A stretch of DNA of 43,593 bases from Candidatus Poribacteria bacterium (GTDB taxonomy: Bacteria > Poribacteria > WGA-4E > WGA-3G): NCBI GenBank assembly GCA_028821605.1, contig JAPPFM010000033.1, positions 29,916-73,508 on the forward strand, read 5' to 3'. Under the pieces are notes generated by a model. The model did no database searches. It was not told the origin of the DNA and saw nothing but the letters and a program-made list of their open reading frames with translations. Positions within the stretch are counted from its first letter, which is position 1, and each line of letters starts with the position of its first letter. This document shows positions 16,619 to 24,913 of this stretch, in pieces. A program made the position numbers and the translations under genes.

Positions 16619-18574
16619 ATGACAAAACGCACGCAGCTCGCCCCCGCAAAACGCGCAATTGTTATCGGAATGGATGGGGCAAGCATGGAACTGGTAAAAA
16701 ATATGATTGATTGGGGGCATGCACCCTCTATGGCGAAATTGGTCCAGACGGGTGTCTATCGTCCGATGATCGGTGTATTTCCGACTTTGACACCGCCGGG
16801 GTGGACGGCACTATCTACCGGTTCATGGCCCGGCACACATCAGGTGATGGATTTTAATATCCGAGCGTTGGGGGAACGCCTTGATAAAACAACGTGGGGC
16901 ATCAACACGGGTTTATGTCAATCCGAATATCTCTGGAACCTCGTAGAACGGGTAGGCGGAAAACCGATTTTGGTGAAGTGGGAAATGTCCTGGCCTCCCA
17001 CCGTCAAGACTGGAATTCAGGTGGAAGGAACGGGACCGGGGGTCTCGAATCACCATCAGGTTGCTGGCTACCACCTCTTTGTCGCAGGAAAATGGGCAGC
17101 GCGTCCCATCGGTGGACAGCGCGACCCTGAGACACTCGATCCGAGCGCGTTACAGAAAGTCCGACACATTGACCCTGTTACTATTGAACCGATTGAGAGC
17201 GGTGAATGGGAAGCCGTGCCTGATTCCACAGAACCGGTGCAAGAGGTTCAGCTGACGATCCAACCTTTAGCACGCGGTAGAGAAGATGTGATGCCTTCAG
17301 TCTACGCAAAAGGTGAAGCCTCCGATGAGACACGCGTTCCAAAACCCTTTTACGGATTGATTTATGCCTCTGGTGATAACGGTTACGACCGAGTACGAAT
17401 CTGTCGAAGTCGGTCTGGAGACGATTCCGTTGCAGATTTAGGTGTCGGTGAATGGAGCGAATGGTGGCTGGATACGTTTGAGATTGATAAGGTTGAAGTG
17501 GAAGGCTATGTCCGAATGAAACTCGTGACGCTCACGCCGACAGCGGACGCTTTTGAACTCTTTGTACCACAGATTTGGCCGAGGAAAGGCTATACAACAC
17601 CGGATACAGTCGCCACTACGATTGACACAGAAATCGGGTCGTTCCTTCAAAATCCGGCGCGCGATGCACTTGGACAGATGGACGATGATACCTACTTCGA
17701 GTTGTTAGACTACCACCACCAACGCCTCGCAGATGTCGCGACGCATCTCGCAACAAACAATGATTGGGACATCCTAATGGTGGAGAGCCACGCACCGGAC
17801 TACGCCAGCCATTTCTTCCTGAGTCAAGCAGATGAAATCAGTGGCGCAGCTCCTGAGACAATTCATCGGTGTCGCGAGGGTTTGCGGCGGACGTATGAAT
17901 CCGTGGATCGGATGATTGGGAGACTGATGGAACAGGCGGATGAAGAGACAGTCGTTCTCGTCTGCTCCGACCACGGTGGCACCCCAAACCAATTTCGTGC
18001 CGTAGACATTGAAGACGTGCTGGAGGAAACAGGGTTCATCGTTAAAGATGCAAACGGAGCGATAGATTGGACGAAAACCCGCGCAGTCAATGTTGGATTG
18101 GTGCATATCTTCATCAACTTAGCCGGACGCGAGCCTGATGGAATCGTCGCACCTGAGGACTACGAAGCAACACAGCGTGAACTTATCGCAGCACTGCATA
18201 CTTACAAGGACGAAAAAACCGGGCGACATCCCTTTACCTTAGCGGTAACGCGGGCAGATGCAGAGATGTTCAACCTACACGGTGATTTAGTCGGCGATGT
18301 CGTCTATGCGTTGCGTCCTGAATTCGACGGTGCCCACGGCAAGCAGTTGCCCTCCGTGAGTTTCGGTATTGGTGGACAACACTCTACATTTATTCTATCG
18401 GGTGCCGGGGTTCGGCAAGGGGTTGCATTACAGCGGCAGGTTCGTGTCGTTGATGTCGCACCGACGCTCTGTTATCTCTTGGGACTACCGATGCCTAACA
18501 ATGTGGAAGGTGGGGTCGTTTATGAGGCGTTAGTGGATCCGAATTGGCATTTGACCGAACTTGCAGCCATGTAG
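16619..18574 (+). CDS. Type I phosphodiesterase/nucleotide pyrophosphatase-like enzyme
   Basis: This 651-residue member of the alkaline phosphatase superfamily hydrolyses a phosphoester or related ester with two metals. The opening AIVIGMDGASMELV supplies the first metal Asp. PTLTPPGWTALSTGSWPG carries the threonine nucleophile. Later metal ligands appear in ESHAPDYASHFF, VLVCSDHGG and GGQHSTFILSG. The length is above simple NPP domains because of a ~150-residue beta-rich insert after the nucleophile region (about 200-330). There is no signal peptide, so it is probably cytoplasmic. AAGGAG precedes the ATG at good spacing. The substrate cannot be predicted; sulfatase activity is less likely without the CxPxR motif. 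Confidence 0.88.
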   Translation: MTKRTQLAPAKRAIVIGMDGASMELVKNMIDWGHAPSMAKLVQTGVYRPMIGVFPTLTPPGWTALSTGSWPGTHQVMDFNIRALGERLDKTTWGINTGLCQSEYLWNLVERVGGKPILVKWEMSWPPTVKTGIQVEGTGPGVSNHHQVAGYHLFVAGKWAARPIGGQRDPETLDPSALQKVRHIDPVTIEPIESGEWEAVPDSTEPVQEVQLTIQPLARGREDVMPSVYAKGEASDETRVPKPFYGLIYASGDNGYDRVRICRSRSGDDSVADLGVGEWSEWWLDTFEIDKVEVEGYVRMKLVTLTPTADAFELFVPQIWPRKGYTTPDTVATTIDTEIGSFLQNPARDALGQMDDDTYFELLDYHHQRLADVATHLATNNDWDILMVESHAPDYASHFFLSQADEISGAAPETIHRCREGLRRTYESVDRMIGRLMEQADEETVVLVCSDHGGTPNQFRAVDIEDVLEETGFIVKDANGAIDWTKTRAVNVGLVHIFINLAGREPDGIVAPEDYEATQRELIAALHTYKDEKTGRHPFTLAVTRADAEMFNLHGDLVGDVVYALRPEFDGAHGKQLPSVSFGIGGQHSTFILSGAGVRQGVALQRQVRVVDVAPTLCYLLGLPMPNNVEGGVVYEALVDPNWHLTELAAM

Positions 18575-18663
18575 CTATCAAAGCAATCGTAGAAGGCTTT
18601 GCTTGCAGTGTTTCTGCGGATTTCTTCAAGGTCACCTCGCCCGTACAGAGCCGAAAGCCACGC

Positions 18664-20562
18664 TTAGCCGATACCACATTTCTCGCGCAATTCCTCTAAA
18701 GCATAAGTGTTGATGACCTCGTCTTTTGTCAACCACCCGCGACGCGCAACATTCAACCCAGATTGACGGTGTGCTAACTGTTGAATACCGTGTGCATCGG
18801 TATTGACAGCCAATAGCACGCCTGCGCTTTTCGCCATCCGAACAAATTCAGGGTCGAGATCCAATCGACTCGGCGAGCCGTTAATCTCTAAGACCGTTTT
18901 ATTTTCTGCAGCTGCCGCAATAACTTCCTGAAGATTGAGTGGATACATCGGTCTACGTCCGAGCATCCTACCTGTTGGATGACCAATGATGTTGACGAGC
19001 GGATTCTCAATCGCACGAATGATACGCTTTGTCATCTCTGCTTCGGTGAGCGTGAAATGGCTATGAACGCTTGCGACAACAATATCGAGCTGCGCTAAAA
19101 TCTCATCTGGGAAATCAAGTTTCCCAGATCGCCGAATATCCACCTCAGAACCCGCAAGCACTGTGATACCCTCGACCCCCGCATCGAATTCGCGAACTCG
19201 CTCCACTTGTTCAAGGAGTCGTTCCTGATCCAAACCGTTTGCAACAGTAGAAGAGACAGAGTGATCCGTAATAGCGAAGTATTCAAGACCTTCTGCTTTT
19301 GCTGCCGCCACCATCTCTTGAAGCGTATTTCGTCCATCACTCCAGTCAGTATGGGCGTGCAAGTCGCCTCGCAAATCCGTGAATTCAATGAGAGTTGGTA
19401 AAGTGCCTTCCGCAGCGGCTGTGACTGAAGCACCGTCCTGTCGAAGTTCCGGCGGAATATAGGAGATTCCGAACTTCTCATAAATCCCCACTTCTGTTAT
19501 ATCACGTGTTAGATGCCAAAAGTCAGGCGACTCCAGGGAAACCGCGTCAAGAAGTGCTTTGAAGTGGGCATCAGTCGCTGTTGTTAAGAAGAGCGTGGCA
19601 TCGTAGGTGGCAGCAGTACATAAATAGAGAGATACAGGAAAATCCTTGTCAACATAGAATTGAATTACAGGAAGCACTTGGCGTACATCACCTATCGGCT
19701 CACTTTGTTCTTTTTCAACGAGAGCCTCGCGTTCGCTGTTATACGCGTACTGAACCCCATTTTTCGCTCTGAAAAGTATCAGCGAACCCAGATCATCCGA
19801 TGTTTGTTGCAGAACCGTTGGACCAAATCGGGCTTGTGAAAGGCGCGCAAGGATTGACTGTAGCCGAGGTGGCGCAGTGTCATTCTCAAATCGGAACGCT
19901 GTTTCGTCCCCACATTCAACAATCAATTCTATGCTTTGACAGACCTCCTCATGCCGCCGTAAATCTCCTGTGAATTGACAGCGTTTTATCCATCCGTCAC
20001 CCGCCAACGCTTCTAAGTGATTCAGGATGTCTTGGGCAGTGGGCAAAATACTCCAGAGCGGACGCTTTTTTCTCTGTTCCGTGTGGAACGCCAAACCCTT
20101 AGTTATCATCTGAAGGGTTTTCCGTCCGATGCCCTTCATGTTTTGAATCTGTCCACTCTCAATCAACACGCGAAGGTCTTCAAGATTTCTGACACCGAAC
20201 TCTTGATAGAATCTCCCTACGGTTTTTACACCAACACCCCGGATGGCAAGCAATTCAAGTATCTCCGTTCCCATCTCTGCCGTGAGTTCATCATAGAATT
20301 TGCAGCGTCCAGTTTCCAGCATCTCAACGGTTTTGTCCTCTATCGCTTTCCCGATGCCGGGTGTCGCCCGAAGTTTTTCTACCGCTTCCTTATTATAACC
20401 CAGTATGTTCGCTTCGGAATCTTCAGGAGCCAACTTATCGGGGAATTCCTCAATTATATCGGCTGCTCGCTCATAAATTCGCGAGCGAAATGCGTCTTCA
20501 CCTCGGATCTGTAGGAGAGATCCGATCGCTCGAAACACAACACTGATGTCACGGTTTGTCAT
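18664..20562 (-). CDS. polX: PolX/PHP protein with degenerate polymerase active site
   Basis: The 632-residue protein has family-X polymerase architecture: an 8-kDa-like helical domain (1-90), helix-hairpin-helix segments (TPGIGKAI, IRGVGVKTV, MKGIGRKTL), a nucleotidyltransferase palm (160-375) and a C-terminal PHP domain (396-632). The PHP metal residues are intact (HAH 402-404, Asp409, ITDH 431-434, Glu473, HSH 500-502, GHPTG, NTDAH). In the palm the usual GSLRR...DxD becomes TGDLRRHEEVCQSIELIVE, with Ser210 and Glu212 replacing both aspartates. The third aspartate position, by alignment near 299, is Val. The polymerase is therefore probably inactive while the PHP nuclease/phosphatase remains. 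No close operon partner is seen; ftsX lies 132 bp upstream. Confidence 0.9.
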   Translation of the reverse strand: MTNRDISVVFRAIGSLLQIRGEDAFRSRIYERAADIIEEFPDKLAPEDSEANILGYNKEAVEKLRATPGIGKAIEDKTVEMLETGRCKFYDELTAEMGTEILELLAIRGVGVKTVGRFYQEFGVRNLEDLRVLIESGQIQNMKGIGRKTLQMITKGLAFHTEQRKKRPLWSILPTAQDILNHLEALAGDGWIKRCQFTGDLRRHEEVCQSIELIVECGDETAFRFENDTAPPRLQSILARLSQARFGPTVLQQTSDDLGSLILFRAKNGVQYAYNSEREALVEKEQSEPIGDVRQVLPVIQFYVDKDFPVSLYLCTAATYDATLFLTTATDAHFKALLDAVSLESPDFWHLTRDITEVGIYEKFGISYIPPELRQDGASVTAAAEGTLPTLIEFTDLRGDLHAHTDWSDGRNTLQEMVAAAKAEGLEYFAITDHSVSSTVANGLDQERLLEQVERVREFDAGVEGITVLAGSEVDIRRSGKLDFPDEILAQLDIVVASVHSHFTLTEAEMTKRIIRAIENPLVNIIGHPTGRMLGRRPMYPLNLQEVIAAAAENKTVLEINGSPSRLDLDPEFVRMAKSAGVLLAVNTDAHGIQQLAHRQSGLNVARRGWLTKDEVINTYALEELREKCGIG

Positions 20563-20631
20563 ATTTTTATTTTCCTTGCGGTTTGATTAAGTGGGTTGTG
20601 TCAAGAACGATCTCTTCCGTTCATCCAGCGT

Positions 20632-20693
20632 GCCCGCCCCTTCCCAGTAACGGGTGGGGACCCCGGTTGCGCTTGCGTGCGTCGGTATAGACC
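20632..20693. repeat. GGGGTCCCC dispersed repeat, copy 2 (inverse)
   Basis: CCCTTCCCAGTAACGGGTGG followed by GGACCCCGG is the reverse complement of the copy at 12880-12908 with two differences. A shared GTGTAAC flank (in reverse sense) extends the match discontinuously. Confidence 0.6.
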
Positions 20694-20694
20694 G

Positions 20695-21552
20695 TTACAC
20701 AAATTTCCGGTGTGCGGCAAATCCCACAAGAAACCCTATTCCCATTCCGGCCATAACGATCAAGATAAACTGATAAATGGTTAGAAAACTGACTGCACCC
20801 AATTGAGGTTTGAATACATAAAACATCCCATAGAAGCAGCCGAGTCCACACAGAGCACCAAGCCCTCCGAGGAAAAGTCCGTGGACAATAAAAGGAACGA
20901 GGAGATAACGGCGTACCATACCGAGGAGCTTCATGAGGGCTATCTCCTCAGCGCGAGCAATCGTCGTTTTTTTAATAACAGAACCGATAATGAACCAGAC
21001 CGCAACAACCGCCGCTCCGATAGCGATGAAAGTTGTGCGCTCTGAATCGCGTATGCGGTCCTTCAGCTGTCCCTGTCCTGTCAATAACACGTCCTCAATT
21101 TCGTCGTATGCTTTAATATCCAAAGCGATCTGTTCTAATGCTTTACGTGTTATCAATTCTTCATCTACATAGATTTTGAGGGATGCTGGAAACGGATTTA
21201 CGCCCCTTGTTTCCGCAAACGCTTCTTTAATGAGGACACCTAAATCCTGAAACTGGATTTCACCACGAGCGAGGCTCTCTGCTTTTGAAGCATAATTAAC
21301 AGCGAGCACCTGCCCGCTTTTCTCAATCTGACTAACTAAGGCGCGTCCTGTTGACTCATTGACAGTATCTTTTAGAAATGCAACAAGGGTAGGCGCGTGG
21401 CTTTTAAACTCAGATTGTTGTAATATGAACGAGTGATTTAATAGTAAGGTAGCAAGTAGGACAGTAACGAAACCGATCCCAATGAAACTCATCATACTCG
21501 CACTGCCAGCACAGGCTATATGGGATATGGCATTCTTGAAATGGTAACGCAT
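20695..21552 (-). CDS. ftsX: Cell-division ABC permease FtsX
   Basis: This 285-residue protein has FtsX topology: a first transmembrane helix at about 20-40, an extracytoplasmic domain of ~130 residues, then three helices in the C-terminal half (about 170-192, 218-240, 255-278). The opening RYHFKNAISHIACAGSASMM and the cytoplasmic motif RAEEIALMKLLGMVRRYLL are family hallmarks. FtsX couples FtsE to peptidoglycan hydrolase activation at the septum. The partner FtsE lies upstream on the same strand but is separated by 249 bp of hairpin repeats instead of the usual overlap. No Shine-Dalgarno is seen before the ATG; a long hairpin ends 18 bases upstream. Confidence 0.88.
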   Translation of the reverse strand: MRYHFKNAISHIACAGSASMMSFIGIGFVTVLLATLLLNHSFILQQSEFKSHAPTLVAFLKDTVNESTGRALVSQIEKSGQVLAVNYASKAESLARGEIQFQDLGVLIKEAFAETRGVNPFPASLKIYVDEELITRKALEQIALDIKAYDEIEDVLLTGQGQLKDRIRDSERTTFIAIGAAVVAVWFIIGSVIKKTTIARAEEIALMKLLGMVRRYLLVPFIVHGLFLGGLGALCGLGCFYGMFYVFKPQLGAVSFLTIYQFILIVMAGMGIGFLVGFAAHRKFV

Positions 21553-21569
21553 TTTTTATAGTTATCGGT

Positions 21570-21625
21570 TTTGACCAAGAACGCGCGCCTTAGCAAAATT
21601 ATCTGTAGACGAGTTCTTGGTCAAA
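21570..21625 (-). repeat. Covarying leader hairpin A, in front of ftsX
   Basis: TTTGACCAAGAAC (21570-21582) pairs perfectly with GTTCTTGGTCAAA (21613-21625) around a 30-base loop. On the gene strand the loop contains ACAGATA, TTTTGCTAAGG and CGCG. The same loop with different but still complementary arms occurs in front of ftsE (22459-22514). Confidence 0.75.
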
Positions 21626-21737
21626 GTTGTCAGTTCGAGAGGGTTCTGATTTAACAAACACATTTCTTGTTTGGTTACCAGTTGCCGGTTAAAAGAGGTT
21701 TTTGGTGAAACAAGACACCTCTGTAAGGGCGAGCCAT

Positions 21738-21781
21738 GTAATACAAGGAATGGATTTGGTCTATTCAAAGACCAAATCCCC
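21738..21781. repeat. TAATACAAGGAA hairpin repeat, copy 2
   Basis: ATGTAATACAAGGAAT leads into GGATTTGGTCT (21752-21762) paired with AGACCAAATCC (21769-21779). Compared with the copy at 10691-10742, one stem pair has changed A-T to G-C on both sides. It follows the ftsE stop. Confidence 0.7.
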
Positions 21782-21801
21782 TCACCCCTACCGATGACCA
21801 T

Positions 21802-22449
21802 TCAATGGATACCACCATCCCGTAGTTCGATAATCCGTTTATTGCATTTCTCAGCAAGTTGCCGATCACTCGTCGCTACGAAGATAGTCATACCTTGAAA
21901 GTTAAGCGCATCAAGAAGCGTCATTACCTCCAGCGAAAGACGCAAATCTAAGCCCTCCGTGGGTGCATCCGCGAGTAATAACAGAGGATTGTTGATAACG
22001 GCTCTTGCTATAGCAAGCCGTCGCCGCTCGTTGCCAGATATTTCTGTTGGAAGTGCTTTTTGATGGTGAAGCAATCCCATCTGATTCAGAAGCTTGTGTA
22101 CGTTCTCTTTGATTGTCTGTGGTGGGGTCCCCACCAATCGCTGCGGCAGTGCCAGATTATCCTGGACCGTTTTATCTGCCAAGAACTTAAAATCTTGAAA
22201 AACAAGCCCTATCTTCTGTCGAAAGTAGGGTAGACTGACTTTGTCCAACCGTGCAAGTTGCTGCCCAACGACACTCAAATCACCACCGATCGGTTCCAAA
22301 TCAGCATATAACAACCGCAACAGCGTTGTCTTCCCTGAGCCACTCGGACCGAGAAGAAACACAAATTCACCGCGTTCCACGCGAAAGCTCACCTTCTCAA
22401 GTACGCTAAGATCGCCATAACTGAAACTAACCTGGTGTAACTGTATCAT
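21802..22449 (-). CDS. ftsE: FtsE-like ABC ATPase lacking catalytic Glu and His
   Basis: The 215-residue protein aligns along its whole length with FtsE, the ATPase partner of FtsX at the division site. Walker A is GPSGSGKTT (34-42) and the Q-loop is VFQDFKF. The signature motif is ISGNERRR rather than LSGGEQQR. Walker B reads LLLLADAPTEGLD, so the catalytic glutamate is Ala162 (codon GCA). The switch histidine is Ser194 in FVATSDRQ. It can probably bind ATP but hydrolysis should be poor or absent. I use the ATG at 22449 (MIQLHQVSF); an ATG at 22467 and a TTG at 22485 are alternatives lying inside the leader hairpin. FtsX lies downstream on the same strand. Confidence 0.85.
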   Translation of the reverse strand: MIQLHQVSFSYGDLSVLEKVSFRVERGEFVFLLGPSGSGKTTLLRLLYADLEPIGGDLSVVGQQLARLDKVSLPYFRQKIGLVFQDFKFLADKTVQDNLALPQRLVGTPPQTIKENVHKLLNQMGLLHHQKALPTEISGNERRRLAIARAVINNPLLLLADAPTEGLDLRLSLEVMTLLDALNFQGMTIFVATSDRQLAEKCNKRIIELRDGGIH

Positions 22450-22458
22450 TTTTTTCGT

Positions 22459-22514
22459 TTTAACCATCAACTCGCGCCTTAGCAAAAGTATCTGTAAGCG
22501 AGTTGATGGTTAAA
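22459..22514 (-). repeat. Covarying leader hairpin B, in front of ftsE
   Basis: A perfect 17-bp stem, TTTAACCATCAACTCGC (22459-22475) with GCGAGTTGATGGTTAAA (22498-22514), encloses a 22-base loop nearly identical to that of hairpin A. It ends ten bases before the chosen ftsE ATG and contains two alternative start codons. Confidence 0.75.
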
Positions 22515-22515
22515 G

Positions 22516-22627
22516 TTATCATGCCTCGCAGTGAGAGCGGTTGTCAGTTAATGTGCTATGGTATTCAGATATGCTGTAATGTGCACAAAACTTTTGGTGC
22601 CACAACGAGGTAACTGATAACCGATAA
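22516..22627. repeat. Intergenic repeat tail between topA and ftsE
   Basis: The segment holds AGTTATCATGCC, GTTGTCAGTTAATG and, next to the topA stop, AACTGATAACCGATAACTA. These are the same end sequences as the repeats near 5978-6085 and 14536. No gene is visible. Confidence 0.5.
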
Positions 22628-24913
22628 CTATTCCTTTGTATAGTCACAACCCCGTGCTTGACAACTCAGTGACACGGTTACAGTCTCACTGCCTTTCGGT
22701 TTTCTGGTTTTTTCAACAAGAAAGGGTGCGTTACACTTCGGACAAGGTTCCGGCACAGGTTTATCCCATGTAGAGAATTCACACTTCGGATAGTTGCTAC
22801 AACCGTAAAAGACTCTTCCACGGCGACTGCGACGTTCACCGAGGTAACCATCGCAATCAGCCTCTGGACAGTCGATGCCCATTGGGACCGGCTTGGCATT
22901 TTTGCATTTTGGATATCCGCTACACGACAAAAATTTTGCACCAGCGCGGCTCACCCTAATAACCATGGGTTCACCACACTTATCGCATGCGGTATCCGTC
23001 GGTTCCGGTTCCGCAGTGGGGGTATCGTCAGCGGTTAAACGTTTGATATTCTGACACTCTGGATAATTAGCACACCCCAGAAACCGCCCATACCTGCCCC
23101 ACTTCACGATCATATTGCCCCCACATTTTTCACAGGTCTCGTCTGACTGCTCTTCCATCGCTTTTCGAGCCTCATACATCTTATCGGGGGCTTCACTGAG
23201 TGCGGTTTGGAAATCTGGATAAAATTCCTCTAACGTTTGGACCCATTCAATTTCGCCATCAGCAATCGTATCAAGTTGTTCTTCCATTTTTGCCGTGAAT
23301 GCAACATCAACAATAGTGGGGAATCCATTTATCAGGAGTTCATTAACGAGCCTCCCAACATCTGTAGGTAAGAGTCGCGCACGCTCTTTGGTGATATACC
23401 CTCTGTCCTGAATCGTTGACAGAATAGAAGCATAGGTACTCGGACGTCCGATCTCCTTTGCTTCCAGCATCTTGACAAGCGTTGCTTCGTTATAGCGAGG
23501 TGGCGGTTGTGTAAAATGCTGTTTCGGTGCTAATTTGCGCAGATCCAGCGGATCACCCTCTTTAACAACGGGCAAGCTGATGTTCTCTTCCTCCGATTCA
23601 GACGCATTAACAATCGGGTCATCTTTACCCTCCATATAGATACGCCTGAACCCATCAAACTTGACAACTGAACCGGTGGCTCTGAAGAGATAGGTACCTG
23701 CTTTGACATCAATTGTCGTTGCATCAAGGATCGTGGGGTTCATCTGACTCGCGATGAAACGCATCCAAATCAATTCATAGAGTCGATACTGTTCATCATT
23801 CAGATAAGGCTTCAACTCAGCAGGCGTTCGCAACGGCACAGTGGGACGGATTGCCTCGTGTGCATCCTGTGCACCTCTTTTGCTTCGATAATTAACAGCA
23901 CGGTTCGGTAAATATTCTCCGCCATACGTCGTTTCGATATATGATCGTGCTGCCTGAAGTGCCTCTTGGGCAACACGCGTCGAATCGGTACGCATGTAGG
24001 TGATTAGCCCGACCGAACCTTCGCCGCGAATCTCTAACCCCTCGTAGAGCTGTTGGGCGACAAGCATCGTCCTTTTGGCAACGAAACGAAGTTTCCGAGA
24101 CGCTTCCTGTTGCAAGGTACTCGTGATAAACGGAGGAACTGGATTCTGTTTCCGCTCCCGTTTTTGGACCTTTTCGACAAGATATGTTTGCGTCTTTGCA
24201 TCCGCAGCGAGCTCGTTCGCGCGTTCTTCATCTATACGGAACCCGTAGTTATTGATTTCGCCCTTCTTTGTCCCAATCTTATGTAACTTTGCGGGGAACG
24301 GATGCTCAAACTCGGTTGGGGTCAATGTTGCTGTGAGCGTCCAATATTCTTCGGGTTTAAACGCCTCGATTTCCGCCTCACGTTCACAGATAAGACGCAC
24401 TGCGACAGATTGGACCCTTCCTGCACTCAGTCCGGGTTTAACACTCCGCCACAAAATCGGACTAATCTGCCACCCGATGAGACGGTCCAAGACACGACGC
24501 GCTTGTTGGGCATCAACGAGTGCCATATCAATATCGCCCGGATCTTCGATTGCTTCTAAAATTGCGTTTTTGGTGACTTCGTTGTAGGTTATCCGGTAGA
24601 TCGGTTTTTTTGCTTTCTTGAGTTCTTCAGCCAGATGCCAACAAATAGCCTCACCTTCGCGGTCGGGATCCGCAGCAAGATAGATATTATCAACCTTACG
24701 TGCCTCGCTCTGGAGGGACTTCACGACCTTCCCTTTCCCGCGAATCAAGACATACTTCGGTGCAAAGGAATTCTCAATGTCAACTCCAAGGTCCTTCTTT
24801 GGGAGATCCCGGATATGTCCAACAGAGGATTCAACGATGTAATCCTTACCTAAAATCTTTTTGATAGTTTTCGCTTTCGCCGGCGATTCAACAACGACGA
24901 GTGACTTTGGCAT
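22628..24913 (-). CDS. topA: DNA topoisomerase I (type IA)
   Basis: This 761-residue enzyme relaxes negative supercoils by single-strand passage. The Toprim domain opens SLVVVESPAKAKTIKKILG, and its acidic triplet is in AADPDREGEAICWHL. The active tyrosine is in GLITYMRTDSTR, and GRPSTYASILSTIQDRGYI is the domain IV hallmark. Four C-terminal zinc ribbons follow, each with paired cysteines: CEKCGG...CANYPEC, CDKCGE...CSGYPKC, CPEADC...CSNYPKC and CPKCNA...CQARGC. The count and length are normal. AAGGAT sits six bases before the ATG. A 400-bp non-coding leader with inverted repeats lies upstream. Confidence 0.97.
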   Translation of the reverse strand: MPKSLVVVESPAKAKTIKKILGKDYIVESSVGHIRDLPKKDLGVDIENSFAPKYVLIRGKGKVVKSLQSEARKVDNIYLAADPDREGEAICWHLAEELKKAKKPIYRITYNEVTKNAILEAIEDPGDIDMALVDAQQARRVLDRLIGWQISPILWRSVKPGLSAGRVQSVAVRLICEREAEIEAFKPEEYWTLTATLTPTEFEHPFPAKLHKIGTKKGEINNYGFRIDEERANELAADAKTQTYLVEKVQKRERKQNPVPPFITSTLQQEASRKLRFVAKRTMLVAQQLYEGLEIRGEGSVGLITYMRTDSTRVAQEALQAARSYIETTYGGEYLPNRAVNYRSKRGAQDAHEAIRPTVPLRTPAELKPYLNDEQYRLYELIWMRFIASQMNPTILDATTIDVKAGTYLFRATGSVVKFDGFRRIYMEGKDDPIVNASESEEENISLPVVKEGDPLDLRKLAPKQHFTQPPPRYNEATLVKMLEAKEIGRPSTYASILSTIQDRGYITKERARLLPTDVGRLVNELLINGFPTIVDVAFTAKMEEQLDTIADGEIEWVQTLEEFYPDFQTALSEAPDKMYEARKAMEEQSDETCEKCGGNMIVKWGRYGRFLGCANYPECQNIKRLTADDTPTAEPEPTDTACDKCGEPMVIRVSRAGAKFLSCSGYPKCKNAKPVPMGIDCPEADCDGYLGERRSRRGRVFYGCSNYPKCEFSTWDKPVPEPCPKCNAPFLVEKTRKPKGSETVTVSLSCQARGCDYTKE

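Noticed and set aside
22121-22135. GGTGGGGTCCCCACC palindrome inside ftsE
   Set aside because: Resembles the GGGGTCCCC repeat but lacks its flanks and encodes an ordinary loop; probably chance.
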